A stretch of 64,000 nucleotides of DNA from JAITVM01 sp031551135 (GTDB lineage Bacteria > Bacillota > Clostridia > Lachnospirales > JAITVM01): the NCBI GenBank assembly GCA_031551135.1, contig JAVBOA010000020.1:62001-126000 (forward strand), in the 5' to 3' direction. Below, piece after piece: positions 45,910 to 54,734 of this stretch. Within the stretch, counting starts at the first letter, position 1. Every line of letters begins with the position of its first letter. Below the pieces are notes generated by a model, which saw only the letters and a program-made list of their open reading frames with translations, had not been told where the DNA came from and searched no databases. A program made the translations under genes and the position numbers.

Positions 45910-46623
45910 ATGAATTTAACTTATATTTTTCAGAGTTGTTTCGTTTTGCAGGACGACGATACGGCCTTTGTTTTTGATTATTTTAAAGAACCTGACAATT
46001 TGAAAGGCTTTTTCAAAGAGAAGATTGTAAAAAAGGCGAAGAAGCTTTATGTTTTTACTTCACATTCTCACGGAGACCATTATAGCGAAGAAATTTTTGA
46101 ATGGGACCGCATTCATTCGGATATAACTTATATTATTTCTGACGACGTTAAAACCAAAAAAATTTTGAGAAACAAAATTATATTTTTGAAAAAACTCGAT
46201 ATTTACAACGATGGTACGATTTTTGTGAAAGCTTTCGGCTCGACGGATATTGGAATTTCTTTTTTTATAAAATATAACGACAAGCAGATTTTTCATGCGG
46301 GTGATTTGAACAATTGGCATTGGAAAAATGAAGTTTCCGCTTTGGAGGCAAAGGAGTACGAAGATTTTTTCCTAAGCGAGCTGAGTTTGATAAAAAATGA
46401 TATTTCTTATCTTGATATAGCAATGTTCCCTGTTGATCCGCGGATGGAAATCGATATCGAAAGAGGTGCTAAACAATTTGCGGACGCGATTGATATAAAT
46501 TATTTTTTACCGATGCATTTTTGGGGAAATTTTGAGGCACTTAAAAATATGGCTGAATACGCTAAACTTGTTGATGTCAATTTTATTAGTTGGAAAAATT
46601 ATGGTGATAGTGTTGAAATATGA
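45910..46623 (+). CDS. Metallo-beta-lactamase-fold hydrolase
   Basis: 237 residues from ATG 45910. The metal motif HxHxDH is seen in TSHSHGDHYS, followed by the His in IFHAGDLNNWHW and a late LPMHFWGN. This set matches the UlaG/YycJ-like MBL subfamily (Lactamase_B_3 type). A hydrolytic role is likely; the substrate is unknown. An in-frame ATG 30 bp upstream lacks a ribosome binding site. Confidence 0.83.
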   Translation: MNLTYIFQSCFVLQDDDTAFVFDYFKEPDNLKGFFKEKIVKKAKKLYVFTSHSHGDHYSEEIFEWDRIHSDITYIISDDVKTKKILRNKIIFLKKLDIYNDGTIFVKAFGSTDIGISFFIKYNDKQIFHAGDLNNWHWKNEVSALEAKEYEDFFLSELSLIKNDISYLDIAMFPVDPRMEIDIERGAKQFADAIDINYFLPMHFWGNFEALKNMAEYAKLVDVNFISWKNYGDSVEI

Positions 46624-46630
46624 ACTTTTG

Positions 46631-46665
46631 GCCGCACGGACATAAAACCCGAGGCGGCTTTTTTT
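46631..46665 (+). terminator. Intrinsic terminator after the MBL-fold gene
   Basis: GCCGC / GCGGC stem with a long loop and seven T residues. Confidence 0.65.
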
Positions 46666-46686
46666 GCAAAAAAAATAATTGATTAA

Positions 46687-46718
46687 TACTATTTCTATCC
46701 TTTAGAATGGAAATAGTA
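46687..46718 (+). mobile_element. 32-bp deletion derivative (N) of the MITE-like element
   Basis: TACTATTTC joined to TATCCTTTAG and AATGGAAATAGTA: the two tips plus the right arm, upstream of the histidine operon. Confidence 0.65.
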
Positions 46719-46783
46719 TAATTGAAAACTATAAATTTTCCAGAAATACAATTATAATAAATGGAATAATATTATAAATAAAT

Positions 46784-46812
46784 TTGACTTTTTTGAAAAA
46801 TGAATATATAAT
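46784..46812 (+). promoter_or_regulatory. Sigma-A type promoter of the histidine operon
   Basis: TTGACT, 17-nt spacer, TATAAT, 37 bp upstream of hisZ. The leader is too short for a T-box. Confidence 0.85.
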
Positions 46813-46849
46813 TTATTACTGCAGTGTATTAAAGTGAGGAGGAATAATT

Positions 46850-48070
46850 TTGGATTATAAATTACATACCGCAGTTGGTTTGCAAGATGTATTTCCGGAT
46901 GATTACGCATATAAAAATAGAATTAAAGCAAAAATTACGAATGTATTTGAAAAATATGCTTATTTGCCGATCTCCAGCCCAACTTTAGAATATGTTGAGG
47001 TTTTTGAGGAGAAAGAGCAAAAAGGGAAAGCGTTTAAAATAATAGATAGAGACGGTTCGGTTTTGGCTTTGCGCACAGATATGACACCGCCGATTGCGCG
47101 GATTGTATCGACGGCTTACAGTGAAAATAATATTCCTTTTAGATTTTATTATTTGGAAAATTCGTTTAGGTACAACGAAAATTTGCAGGGAAAGAGCCGG
47201 GAATTTACGCAGGCGGGCGTTGAACTGATTGGGATTGATTCTGCCGAAGCCGATTGCGAAATCATAATCATTGCCATAAATTCTTTGCTGAACGCCGGTC
47301 TGGACGAATTTAAAATTTCGCTTGGGCATGTGGATTTCATTAATGGCATTTTGGAAGAATTAAATTTTGATGAACGTACTCTTTCGGAAATTCAGGAAAA
47401 TATCATTAAAAAAGATTTTATATCTATTAAGAAACTCACTGATAATGAAATCTTGAACAATCTCCAGTATTTAATGGACGGAGTCGAAATTTTAAATAAA
47501 TATGTTTCAATTGAAAACGAAAAATCTCGAAAAACGATTTTAAGATTATTGGAAATATACGAAAAAATAAAAGATTTTGGGTTTGAAAAATATATTTCGT
47601 TTGATTTGAGTATGGTTGGGAATTTTTCCTATTATACCGGAATAATTTTTAGTGCATATACATTTGGAATCGGTTTTTCCATTTTGGACGGCGGACGTTA
47701 TGACAATCTGCTGAATTATTTCGGGCTTGATTTGCCTGCTGTCGGGCTTGCCGTGAAAATCAATGACCTTTCGGATGCAATGAAATATCAAAAAATTGAT
47801 TTGGATTTGAATTTTGCTGAAACTTTGATTGTTTATAATGATGAAACAAGGATTAATGCGCATAATATCGCAAACGAACTCAGAGCGCAGGGGCTTATTA
47901 TTGAAAATTCGCTTTTTGGAATGGATTTGCAAAAAAATATTGATTATGCAAAAAGCAAAAATATTCAAGGGATTTTAGTTTTTGAGAATGATAAAATCCG
48001 TGCGCTGGATTTAATAAATAATACTAATTCGGAAATTAGCATCGACGAATTATTGAACGGAGGCAATTAG
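46850..48070 (+). CDS. hisZ: ATP phosphoribosyltransferase regulatory subunit HisZ
   Basis: 406 residues, TTG start after GAGGAGG. A histidyl-tRNA synthetase-like catalytic fold without tRNA charging function: motif-2-like LRTDMTPPIARIV, FRYNENLQGKSREFTQAG and motif-3-like ILDGGRYDNLL. HisZ is required by the short HisG, which follows 3 bp later. It contributes to histidine feedback. First gene of the operon. Confidence 0.92.
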   Translation: MDYKLHTAVGLQDVFPDDYAYKNRIKAKITNVFEKYAYLPISSPTLEYVEVFEEKEQKGKAFKIIDRDGSVLALRTDMTPPIARIVSTAYSENNIPFRFYYLENSFRYNENLQGKSREFTQAGVELIGIDSAEADCEIIIIAINSLLNAGLDEFKISLGHVDFINGILEELNFDERTLSEIQENIIKKDFISIKKLTDNEILNNLQYLMDGVEILNKYVSIENEKSRKTILRLLEIYEKIKDFGFEKYISFDLSMVGNFSYYTGIIFSAYTFGIGFSILDGGRYDNLLNYFGLDLPAVGLAVKINDLSDAMKYQKIDLDLNFAETLIVYNDETRINAHNIANELRAQGLIIENSLFGMDLQKNIDYAKSKNIQGILVFENDKIRALDLINNTNSEISIDELLNGGN

Positions 48071-48072
48071 AA

Positions 48073-48717
48073 TTGAGAGATTTAATATTTGCTTTGGCAA
48101 AAGGAAGATTGGCCGAACAAACTATGGATATGCTTGGAAAAATCGGTATAGATTGTAAAGAAATGCAAGGAAAAAGCCGCAAACTGATTTTCACGAATGA
48201 AGACTTAAAAATGAAATTCTTTCTCTCAAAAGCCTCCGATGTGCCGACTTATGTGGAGTACGGTGCCGCCGATATCGGCTTTGTCGGCAAAGATACGATT
48301 TTGGAAGAAAAGAAAAATCTATATGAGGTCTTGGATTTAGGATTCGGCAAATGTAAGATCGTGGTCGCCGGTGATATTTCGATAAAAGAAAAATTATTGT
48401 CGGGAAATAATCTTAGAGTTGCTACAAAATATCCAAATATCGCTCATAATTATTTTTATCACAAAAAAAAGCAAAATGTTGAGATTATAAAATTGAACGG
48501 CTCGGTTGAACTTGGTCCGATTGTTTCACTTTCGGATGTAATTGTGGATATCGTGGAAAGCGGAAATACCTTAAAGGAAAATAATCTTGTTGTTTTGGAA
48601 GAAATCTGCGACCTTTCGGCCAGAATGGTTGTAAATAAAGTCAGCATGAATATGGAAAATAACCGTATTACAGAAATCATCAGGGCATTAAAGGATTTGG
48701 AGGAAAAAAATGATTGA
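48073..48717 (+). CDS. hisG: ATP phosphoribosyltransferase catalytic subunit (short form)
   Basis: 214 residues, TTG start behind GGAGGCAATT. First step of histidine biosynthesis: ATP plus PRPP. Features: ALAKGRLAEQTMD at the N-terminus, DIGFVGKDTI, and the PRPP-loop region DVIVDIVESGNTLKEN. The short form lacks the C-terminal regulatory domain and needs HisZ, which is present. Overlaps hisD by 8 bp. Confidence 0.96.
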   Translation: MRDLIFALAKGRLAEQTMDMLGKIGIDCKEMQGKSRKLIFTNEDLKMKFFLSKASDVPTYVEYGAADIGFVGKDTILEEKKNLYEVLDLGFGKCKIVVAGDISIKEKLLSGNNLRVATKYPNIAHNYFYHKKKQNVEIIKLNGSVELGPIVSLSDVIVDIVESGNTLKENNLVVLEEICDLSARMVVNKVSMNMENNRITEIIRALKDLEEKND

Positions 48718-50005
48718 AATTGTGAAATATGGCAGCGAGACGGGCGATAAGCTTACAGAAAAACTTCTTTCCCGAAGTAAGCTGGATTATAAGGAAGTTC
48801 AGAAAACGGTTGACGAAATAATTGAAAATGTTAAAAATAACGGTGATAAAGCCGTTTTTGAATATAGCAAAAAATTCGATAAAGCCGAAATTAATTCGAA
48901 AAATATAAAATTAAACGAAAGTGAAATCAAAGAAGCCTATCGTTTGACGAATAAAAATTTATTGGAAGTAATAAAAAAATCGATTATACGTATTAGAGCG
49001 TTTCACGAAAAACAAAAACAGCGTTCTTTTTTTGAACCCGAAAAAAATGGTGAGATTCTTGGGCAGATTATACGGCCGATTGAAAGAGCCGGAGTTTATG
49101 TTCCCGGAGGCACGGCGTTTTACCCTTCTTCTGTAATTATGAACGTAATGCCCGCAAAAGTTGCTGGAGTTGAAAAAATAATTATGGTGACTCCGCCGGG
49201 CAAAGACGGAAAAATAAATCCAACGACAATTGTTTCTGCCATAGAATCCGGAGTTGACGAGATTTATAAAGTGGGCGGCGCACAAGCAATTGCGGCCTTG
49301 GCTTTTGGAACGGAATCGATTCCGAAAGTTGACAAAATCGTCGGTCCCGGAAATATTTATGTGGCTCTCGCAAAAAAATCACTTTATGGAATTGTAAATA
49401 TCGATTCGATTGCCGGCCCGAGCGAGATTTTGATAATTGCAGATAATTCGGCTAATCCGAAATACATTGCGGCGGATTTATTATCACAGGCCGAACATGA
49501 TAAATTGGCATCTGCAATTTTAGTAACGGATTCTGAAAAATTAGCGGCTGAAGTAAAAGCAGAAATTATTGAACAAACCGAAAATTTGTCCAGAAAAGAA
49601 ATTATAAAAGAAAGCCTTAAAAATTACGGTGCAATCATAATTACGGAAAATTTAAAAGAAGCGTACGCTTTGTCAAATTTAATCGCTCCCGAGCATCTGG
49701 AAATTTGCATTTCCGAACCGTTTTCTTCGCTGTCCGAAATAAAAAATGCCGGTGCAATATTTTTGGGGAATTATTCGCCGGAGCCTTTGGGCGATTATAT
49801 GGCCGGCCCGAATCACGTTTTGCCTACAAACGGAACAGCAAGATTTTTTTCGCCGCTTTCGGTTGATGATTTTATAAAAAAATCTTCTTTATTGTATTTT
49901 ACAAAAGAATCATTGTTGAATTTATCTGATGATGTTATAATTTTTGCAGAGGCAGAAGGACTTTCGGCACACGCAAATTCAGTGAGGTTGAGGAAAAATG
50001 ATTGA
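48710..50005 (+). CDS. hisD: Histidinol dehydrogenase
   Basis: 431 residues, ATG after GGAGG. Zinc enzyme oxidising histidinol to histidine in two NAD+ steps. Conserved stretches are IERAGVYVPGGTA, VGGAQAIAALAFGT, IAGPSEILIIAD, SQAEHDK and the late GPNHVLPT; these include the Gln-His pair and metal-binding residues. It overlaps hisC by 8 bp. Confidence 0.97.
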   Translation: MIEIVKYGSETGDKLTEKLLSRSKLDYKEVQKTVDEIIENVKNNGDKAVFEYSKKFDKAEINSKNIKLNESEIKEAYRLTNKNLLEVIKKSIIRIRAFHEKQKQRSFFEPEKNGEILGQIIRPIERAGVYVPGGTAFYPSSVIMNVMPAKVAGVEKIIMVTPPGKDGKINPTTIVSAIESGVDEIYKVGGAQAIAALAFGTESIPKVDKIVGPGNIYVALAKKSLYGIVNIDSIAGPSEILIIADNSANPKYIAADLLSQAEHDKLASAILVTDSEKLAAEVKAEIIEQTENLSRKEIIKESLKNYGAIIITENLKEAYALSNLIAPEHLEICISEPFSSLSEIKNAGAIFLGNYSPEPLGDYMAGPNHVLPTNGTARFFSPLSVDDFIKKSSLLYFTKESLLNLSDDVIIFAEAEGLSAHANSVRLRKND

Positions 50006-51059
50006 CATAAAAAATTTTATACGAGATGATTTGAAACAGCTAGAGCCATATAAAACACATGATAAACCATATAAAATAAAAATAAATGCAAATGAAAGTC
50101 CGTTCAAATTATCCGACAATCTAAAAAACAAGTTAATTGAATATATCAAAAACGATAAATTTAACTTGTATCCGGATAGCGACTCGACTGAACTGCGGGA
50201 AAAAATCGCCGAGTTTTATAATGTTGACAGCGGCAATGTGATTTGCGGAGTCGGCTCGGACCAGATTATTGATTTAATCGATCGGACTTTTTTGAATAAA
50301 GGTGATAAATGCGCACTGATTTCGCCGACTTTCTCTATGTATTATTTAACTGCAAGGCTGAATTACGGCGATATTGTAGAAATCAGAACCGACAAGAATT
50401 TTTATATTTCTCCCGATGAGATTATTAAAAAGGTCAATGAAACAAATTCAAAAATTCTGTATTTATGCACGCCAAATAATCCTACAGGAAATACTTTTAG
50501 GACAGCGGAAATTATAAAAATAATCGAAAATACAAATTGTTTGATTGTAATTGATGAAGCTTACGGCGAATTTTCTGCGTCTTCAATGGTTGATTATATA
50601 AATCTTTATAATAATATTATTGTTTTGAAAACTTTTTCAAAAGCTTTTGGGCTTGCGGGGCTTCGGGTTGGATATGCGATTGCTTCAAAAGAGATTATCG
50701 AGGCTCTCAATATTTGTAAGCCGCCGTTTAATCTTTCGGCGTTTTCACAATTTGCGGCTCTTCAAGTTCTAAACGAATATGAAATTTATAAAAATAAAAT
50801 CGAAACCTTAAAACGCAATCGAGAATTTTTTTATGAAGAGCTTAAAAATTTTAAATTTTTATATCTCTACGAATCGGGCGCAAATTTTGTTTTACTGGAT
50901 TCCGAAAAAGAGATTACAGATTTTTTGGAGCGGAACGGAATTTTAGTTCGGCGTTTAGATTTCAATGCTTACGGCAATTATAAAGAGCGTTTGAGAATAA
51001 GCATAGGAACCAGAAAAGATATGGAGGAAGTTATCGAAATATTAAAACGTGTTCAATAA
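49998..51059 (+). CDS. hisC: Histidinol-phosphate aminotransferase
   Basis: 353 residues, ATG behind GAGG in hisD. Fold-type I PLP enzyme: INANESPF, LCTPNNPTGN, the Asp/Tyr pair in VIDEAYGEF, and the PLP Lys in TFSKAFGLAGLRVGY, with the Arg-containing LRISIGTRKDME at the end. Converts imidazole-acetol phosphate to histidinol phosphate. Confidence 0.95.
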   Translation: MIDIKNFIRDDLKQLEPYKTHDKPYKIKINANESPFKLSDNLKNKLIEYIKNDKFNLYPDSDSTELREKIAEFYNVDSGNVICGVGSDQIIDLIDRTFLNKGDKCALISPTFSMYYLTARLNYGDIVEIRTDKNFYISPDEIIKKVNETNSKILYLCTPNNPTGNTFRTAEIIKIIENTNCLIVIDEAYGEFSASSMVDYINLYNNIIVLKTFSKAFGLAGLRVGYAIASKEIIEALNICKPPFNLSAFSQFAALQVLNEYEIYKNKIETLKRNREFFYEELKNFKFLYLYESGANFVLLDSEKEITDFLERNGILVRRLDFNAYGNYKERLRISIGTRKDMEEVIEILKRVQ

Positions 51060-51075
51060 AAAAGGGGGAATATTT

Positions 51076-51666
51076 TTGGGTCGTATAAGTAATATAGAGC
51101 GTGATACTTATGAAACAAAGATTAAATTAAATCTGAATATCGACGGTACGGGCATCAATAAAATAAATACCGGAATCGGGTTTTTTGACCATATGATGAC
51201 ACATATATCCAAACATGGTTTTTTTGATATCGAGCTTAATGCAAAAGGTGATTTAAATGTAGATTGCCACCACACGGTTGAAGATGTCGGAATTGTTTTC
51301 GGAAAATCGATTGCTCAAGCGCTCGGAGATAAAAAATCCGTAAAACGTTTTGGCTCGGCGATTATTCCGATGGATGAAACCCTTGTGCTTTGCGCATTGG
51401 ATTTATCGGGCAGGGCATATTTGAATTTTGATGCCGAATTTTCGACAGAACGAATCGGGGATTTTGATACGGAAATGTTTGAAGAATTTTTTCGCGCGGT
51501 CAGCGATAATGCCCAAATGAACCTTCATATTAAATTATTGAACGGAAAAAATAACCACCACATAGCGGAAGCTATTTTTAAAGCTTTTGGCAGGGCACTC
51601 GACGAAGCGACTGCGATAGACGAACGTATAAAAGGCGTTATGTCAACAAAAGGAAAATTGGAATAG
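51076..51666 (+). CDS. hisB: Imidazoleglycerol-phosphate dehydratase
   Basis: 196 residues from TTG 51076 behind AAGGGGGAAT; an upstream ATG at 51049 would overlap hisC and lacks a site. Manganese-binding His motifs are GFFDHMMTHISKHG, DCHHTVEDVGI and the C-terminal KNNHHIAEAIFKAFG. Monofunctional, without the phosphatase domain of the E. coli protein; no histidinol-phosphatase gene lies in the operon. Confidence 0.96.
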   Translation: MGRISNIERDTYETKIKLNLNIDGTGINKINTGIGFFDHMMTHISKHGFFDIELNAKGDLNVDCHHTVEDVGIVFGKSIAQALGDKKSVKRFGSAIIPMDETLVLCALDLSGRAYLNFDAEFSTERIGDFDTEMFEEFFRAVSDNAQMNLHIKLLNGKNNHHIAEAIFKAFGRALDEATAIDERIKGVMSTKGKLE

Positions 51667-51675
51667 GAGTTTATT

Positions 51676-52395
51676 ATGATTATATTTCCGGCTATAGATA
51701 TTATTGATGGCAAATGCGTTAGATTGAAACAGGGTAAATTTGATGAAGTAAATATTTTTTCGGATAAACCATTCACAGTTGCTAAAAGATGGGAAGATTG
51801 CGGCGCTTCGTATTTACATATTGTGGACTTGGACGGCGCAAAAAAAGGCGGCGCATATAATAATGACTGCATTAAAGAAATTCTTGCAAATATAAAAATC
51901 CCGATTCAAGTCGGCGGCGGAATCCGCACTTTGGAGGATATTGAAAATAAAATCAATTTGGGTGTATCACGAGTTATTTTAGGAACAGCGGCGATAAAAA
52001 ATCCGGAGATTATTAAAAAAGCTGTCGAGATTTACGGAAACAAAATCGCTGTCGGTGTGGACGCGAAAAATGGAAATGCAGCCGCCGAAGGATGGTTGGA
52101 AGTCAGCAAAAAATCAGCGCTTGATTTATGTCTGGAAATGAAAAATCTGGGCGTTGAGACGATTATTTATACAGATATTTCGAAAGACGGAATGATGCAA
52201 GGGCCGAATATCGAAGCAACGAAAGAAATTATCGAAAAAACGGGACTTAATATAATTGCTTCCGGCGGGGTTTCGTCTTATAATGATTTGATAAATATAA
52301 AAAATATAAATGCTTACGGCGCGATAATTGGGAAGGCTCTTTTTGAAGGGACTATTGACTTAAAAAATGTTTACAACAGTAAAAATTACGAATAG
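51676..52395 (+). CDS. hisA: ProFAR isomerase (HisA)
   Basis: 239-residue TIM barrel. Catalytic Asp in FPAIDIIDGKCVRLKQGK, QVGGGIRTLEDI, GVDAKNG and the second catalytic Asp in YTDISKDGMMQGPN, with the phosphate-binding ASGGVSSYNDL. Isomerises ProFAR to PRFAR. Its usual neighbours hisH and hisF are missing on both sides: only 9 bp separate it from hisB and hisIE. Confidence 0.95.
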   Translation: MIIFPAIDIIDGKCVRLKQGKFDEVNIFSDKPFTVAKRWEDCGASYLHIVDLDGAKKGGAYNNDCIKEILANIKIPIQVGGGIRTLEDIENKINLGVSRVILGTAAIKNPEIIKKAVEIYGNKIAVGVDAKNGNAAAEGWLEVSKKSALDLCLEMKNLGVETIIYTDISKDGMMQGPNIEATKEIIEKTGLNIIASGGVSSYNDLINIKNINAYGAIIGKALFEGTIDLKNVYNSKNYE

Positions 52396-52404
52396 AGGAT
52401 TATC

Positions 52405-53013
52405 ATGGAATTAAAATTTGACGAAAAAGGCCTGATGCCTGTAATTACGCAAGATTTTCGCACAATGGAAGTTTTGATGCTTGCTTATATGAATATCGAA
52501 GCTTTCCGAAAAACTATAGAAACAGGAAAAGTACATTACTATAGCCGCTCACGAAAAGCTCTTTGGCTAAAAGGCGAAACCTCAGGACATTTTCAATTTG
52601 TTAAGGATATTTATTTTGATTGCGATTCGGATTCTTTGCTCATAAAAGTGGAGCAGGTCGGCGCGGCTTGCCACACAAATAATAAAACTTGCTTTTATCA
52701 GCGTTTGGACAATGAAGGCGGAACGCCTGAATTTTCTTCGGGTATATTATTTGAAATTTTTGGAACTATAATTGACAGAAAAGAAAATCCGAAAAGCGGT
52801 TCTTATACAAATTATCTTTTGGATAAGGGTATCGATAAAACTTTGAAAAAAGTCGGAGAAGAGTCGGCAGAGGTTATTATTGCCGCCAAAAATAACGAAA
52901 AGTCGGAAATCATATACGAATTCGCGGATTTATGCTATCATTTATCTGTGCTTTTGGTACAAACAGATTTGACTTGGCAAGATGTTTTTAATGAACTTGG
53001 GAAAAGACGCTAG
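52405..53013 (+). CDS. hisI: Bifunctional phosphoribosyl-AMP cyclohydrolase / phosphoribosyl-ATP pyrophosphatase
   Basis: 202 residues. The N-terminal HisI domain (1-105) shows VHYYSRSRKALWLKGE, the metal Asp trio in FDCDSDSLLI and Cys in GAACHTNNKTC. The C-terminal HisE domain (115-202) shows KKVGEESAEVIIAAKN and EFADLCYHLSVLL. It catalyses steps 2 and 3 of the pathway. Also named hisIE. It is followed 10 bp later by deoB. Confidence 0.96.
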   Translation: MELKFDEKGLMPVITQDFRTMEVLMLAYMNIEAFRKTIETGKVHYYSRSRKALWLKGETSGHFQFVKDIYFDCDSDSLLIKVEQVGAACHTNNKTCFYQRLDNEGGTPEFSSGILFEIFGTIIDRKENPKSGSYTNYLLDKGIDKTLKKVGEESAEVIIAAKNNEKSEIIYEFADLCYHLSVLLVQTDLTWQDVFNELGKRR

Positions 53014-53023
53014 GAGTGTTATT

Positions 53024-54199
53024 TTGAAATTTAAGAGAATTATTATTATTGTTTTAGACTCTTTGGGAGTCGGATGCTTGGAAGACGCTGATTTATATAA
53101 TGATACAGGCGCTAATACACTGAAGAATATTTGGGAAGCAAACGGCGGAATTAATATGCCTAATTTGATTTCTTTGGGTATTGGAAATATTTGTGATATC
53201 GGGCAGCAGCGTGAAAATTTAAAAACATATTACACAAAATTGAAAGAGGCTTCGGTCGGAAAAGATACAATGACCGGACATTGGGAAATAATGGGGCTCC
53301 GTGTAGAAAAACCATTTGTTTCGTTTACCGATACCGGCTTTCCGCAAGAGCTACTGGACGAATTATCCAAAGTATCGGGCAGGGGAATTATCGGAAATAA
53401 ATCCGCTTCCGGAACTGAGATTTTGGACGAATTGGGAGAGAGGCAAATGAAAACCGGCGAGCTGATTGTTTATACTTCAGCGGATTCTGTTTTGCAAATT
53501 GCCGCACATGAAGAAATTATTTCTCCTGAAGAACTTTGGCAGATTTGCCGTGACGCAAGGCGTATAACAATGCGTGACGAATGGAAAGTAGGGCGCATTA
53601 TTGCCAGACCGTATATCGGTACAGGCAAAGGGAATTTTAAAAGAACCCCGAACCGCCACGATTATGCAATCAAACCTTTTGAAAAAACGGTTTTAAATAC
53701 ATTAAACGATAATAATTTCGACGTTATAAGCGTCGGCAAGATTAATGATATTTTTGATAAAGAAGGAATCACGGAATCGCATCCGAATAAATCGAATGCC
53801 GACGGAATGAACCATATTATTGAATTATTGGATAAAGATTTTACCGGGCTTATGTTTGCGAATTTGGTGGATTTTGATACGGTTTACGGCCATAGGCGTG
53901 ACCCGCAGGGATATGCGAAATGTATCGAAGAATTTGATGTCCAATTTGCCGAAGTTTTGGCGAAATTGAGAAGCGACGATTTATTGATGATTACCGCCGA
54001 CCACGGGACCGACCCGACTTTTAAAGGAACCGACCATACTAGGGAGTATATTCCCCTATTAATTTATAATAAGGAATTCAAAGAAGGCGGAATGTTGGAT
54101 ATCGGCGAAACTTTTGCAAATATTGGCGCTACTGTTGCCGATAATTTTAATGTCAATATGCCGAAACACGGTAAATCTTATTTAGATAAACTGCAATAA
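53024..54199 (+). CDS. deoB: Phosphopentomutase
   Basis: 391 residues from TTG 53024 behind TAGGAGTG. Alkaline-phosphatase superfamily enzyme that interconverts ribose 1-phosphate and 5-phosphate. Metal ligands lie in VLDSLGVG (N-terminal Asp), NLVDFDTVYGHRRD and TADHGTDPTF; the phosphorylated Thr lies in GKDTMTGHWE. Unusual placement at the end of a histidine operon, though ribose 5-phosphate feeds PRPP synthesis, the HisG substrate. Confidence 0.95.
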   Translation: MKFKRIIIIVLDSLGVGCLEDADLYNDTGANTLKNIWEANGGINMPNLISLGIGNICDIGQQRENLKTYYTKLKEASVGKDTMTGHWEIMGLRVEKPFVSFTDTGFPQELLDELSKVSGRGIIGNKSASGTEILDELGERQMKTGELIVYTSADSVLQIAAHEEIISPEELWQICRDARRITMRDEWKVGRIIARPYIGTGKGNFKRTPNRHDYAIKPFEKTVLNTLNDNNFDVISVGKINDIFDKEGITESHPNKSNADGMNHIIELLDKDFTGLMFANLVDFDTVYGHRRDPQGYAKCIEEFDVQFAEVLAKLRSDDLLMITADHGTDPTFKGTDHTREYIPLLIYNKEFKEGGMLDIGETFANIGATVADNFNVNMPKHGKSYLDKLQ

Positions 54200-54239
54200 A
54201 TCCGGTAATTCTCGAAACATAATTTAATTTTGGTTTTTA

Positions 54240-54341
54240 TACTATTTTCAATATAAAGGATAGAAAAAAATATTTCATTTAGCGCTAGAAACGTTGCGCG
54301 AAATGAAATATTTTTTTCTACTTATCAAAATGAAAATAGTA
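54240..54341 (-). mobile_element. Copy E of the MITE-like element (short core)
   Basis: 102 bp. It begins TACTATTTTCAATATAAAGG and ends CTTATCAAAATGAAAATAGT plus A. The core is shortened to AGCGCTAGAAACGTTGCGCG. Opposite orientation to copies A-D. Confidence 0.85.
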
Positions 54342-54448
54342 TTATTTGTCATAAAAATAAAATACTCCAAAGTAAAAAAACAAAGAGATTTATGCTATAA
54401 TTATAATGTATTGTTTTCTCCGATATATTTAAAAAGGAGTGTTTGTTG

Positions 54449-54697
54449 ATGAGAAAAAGCTATTTGGCATTGGCGGTATTTTTGATTAGTGCATTTGCTG
54501 CAGTCTCTATTGGTACATTTATGATAGTAAATAAAGATACCTCAAGTTCGGGCGCAATAGAGCAAAGAAATAGTGTTGCGCTAAATGCAGATGAAGAAAA
54601 TACAAATCTTCCGGATTCGGGAGAAGGCACAGTTAATATGGACGCGAATCAAAAAATTGATATAGACAATATAAAAGGCAAAGCAGAAGTTAAATAG
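54449..54697 (+). CDS. Small secreted or membrane-anchored protein, unknown
   Basis: 82 residues from ATG 54449 behind AAAGGAG. The N-terminus is a signal peptide or signal anchor (about residues 2-27), followed by a short acidic, Asn/Asp-rich tail with no recognisable fold. It has its own terminator shared with the convergent polysaccharide deacetylase gene. No homologous family recognised. Confidence 0.65.
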   Translation: MRKSYLALAVFLISAFAAVSIGTFMIVNKDTSSSGAIEQRNSVALNADEENTNLPDSGEGTVNMDANQKIDIDNIKGKAEVK

Positions 54698-54708
54698 GCA
54701 ATATAAAA

Positions 54709-54734
54709 AAGGCAGAGGAATCTGCCTTTTATTA
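54709..54734. terminator. Bidirectional terminator
   Basis: 9-bp perfect stem AAAGGCAGA / TCTGCCTTT with a 4-nt loop, an A-run on the left and T-rich sequence on the right, between convergent genes. Confidence 0.85.

Noticed and set aside
46719..46849. T-box riboswitch before hisZ
   Set aside because: The leader after the promoter is only about 37 bp, with no specifier stem or T-box sequence.
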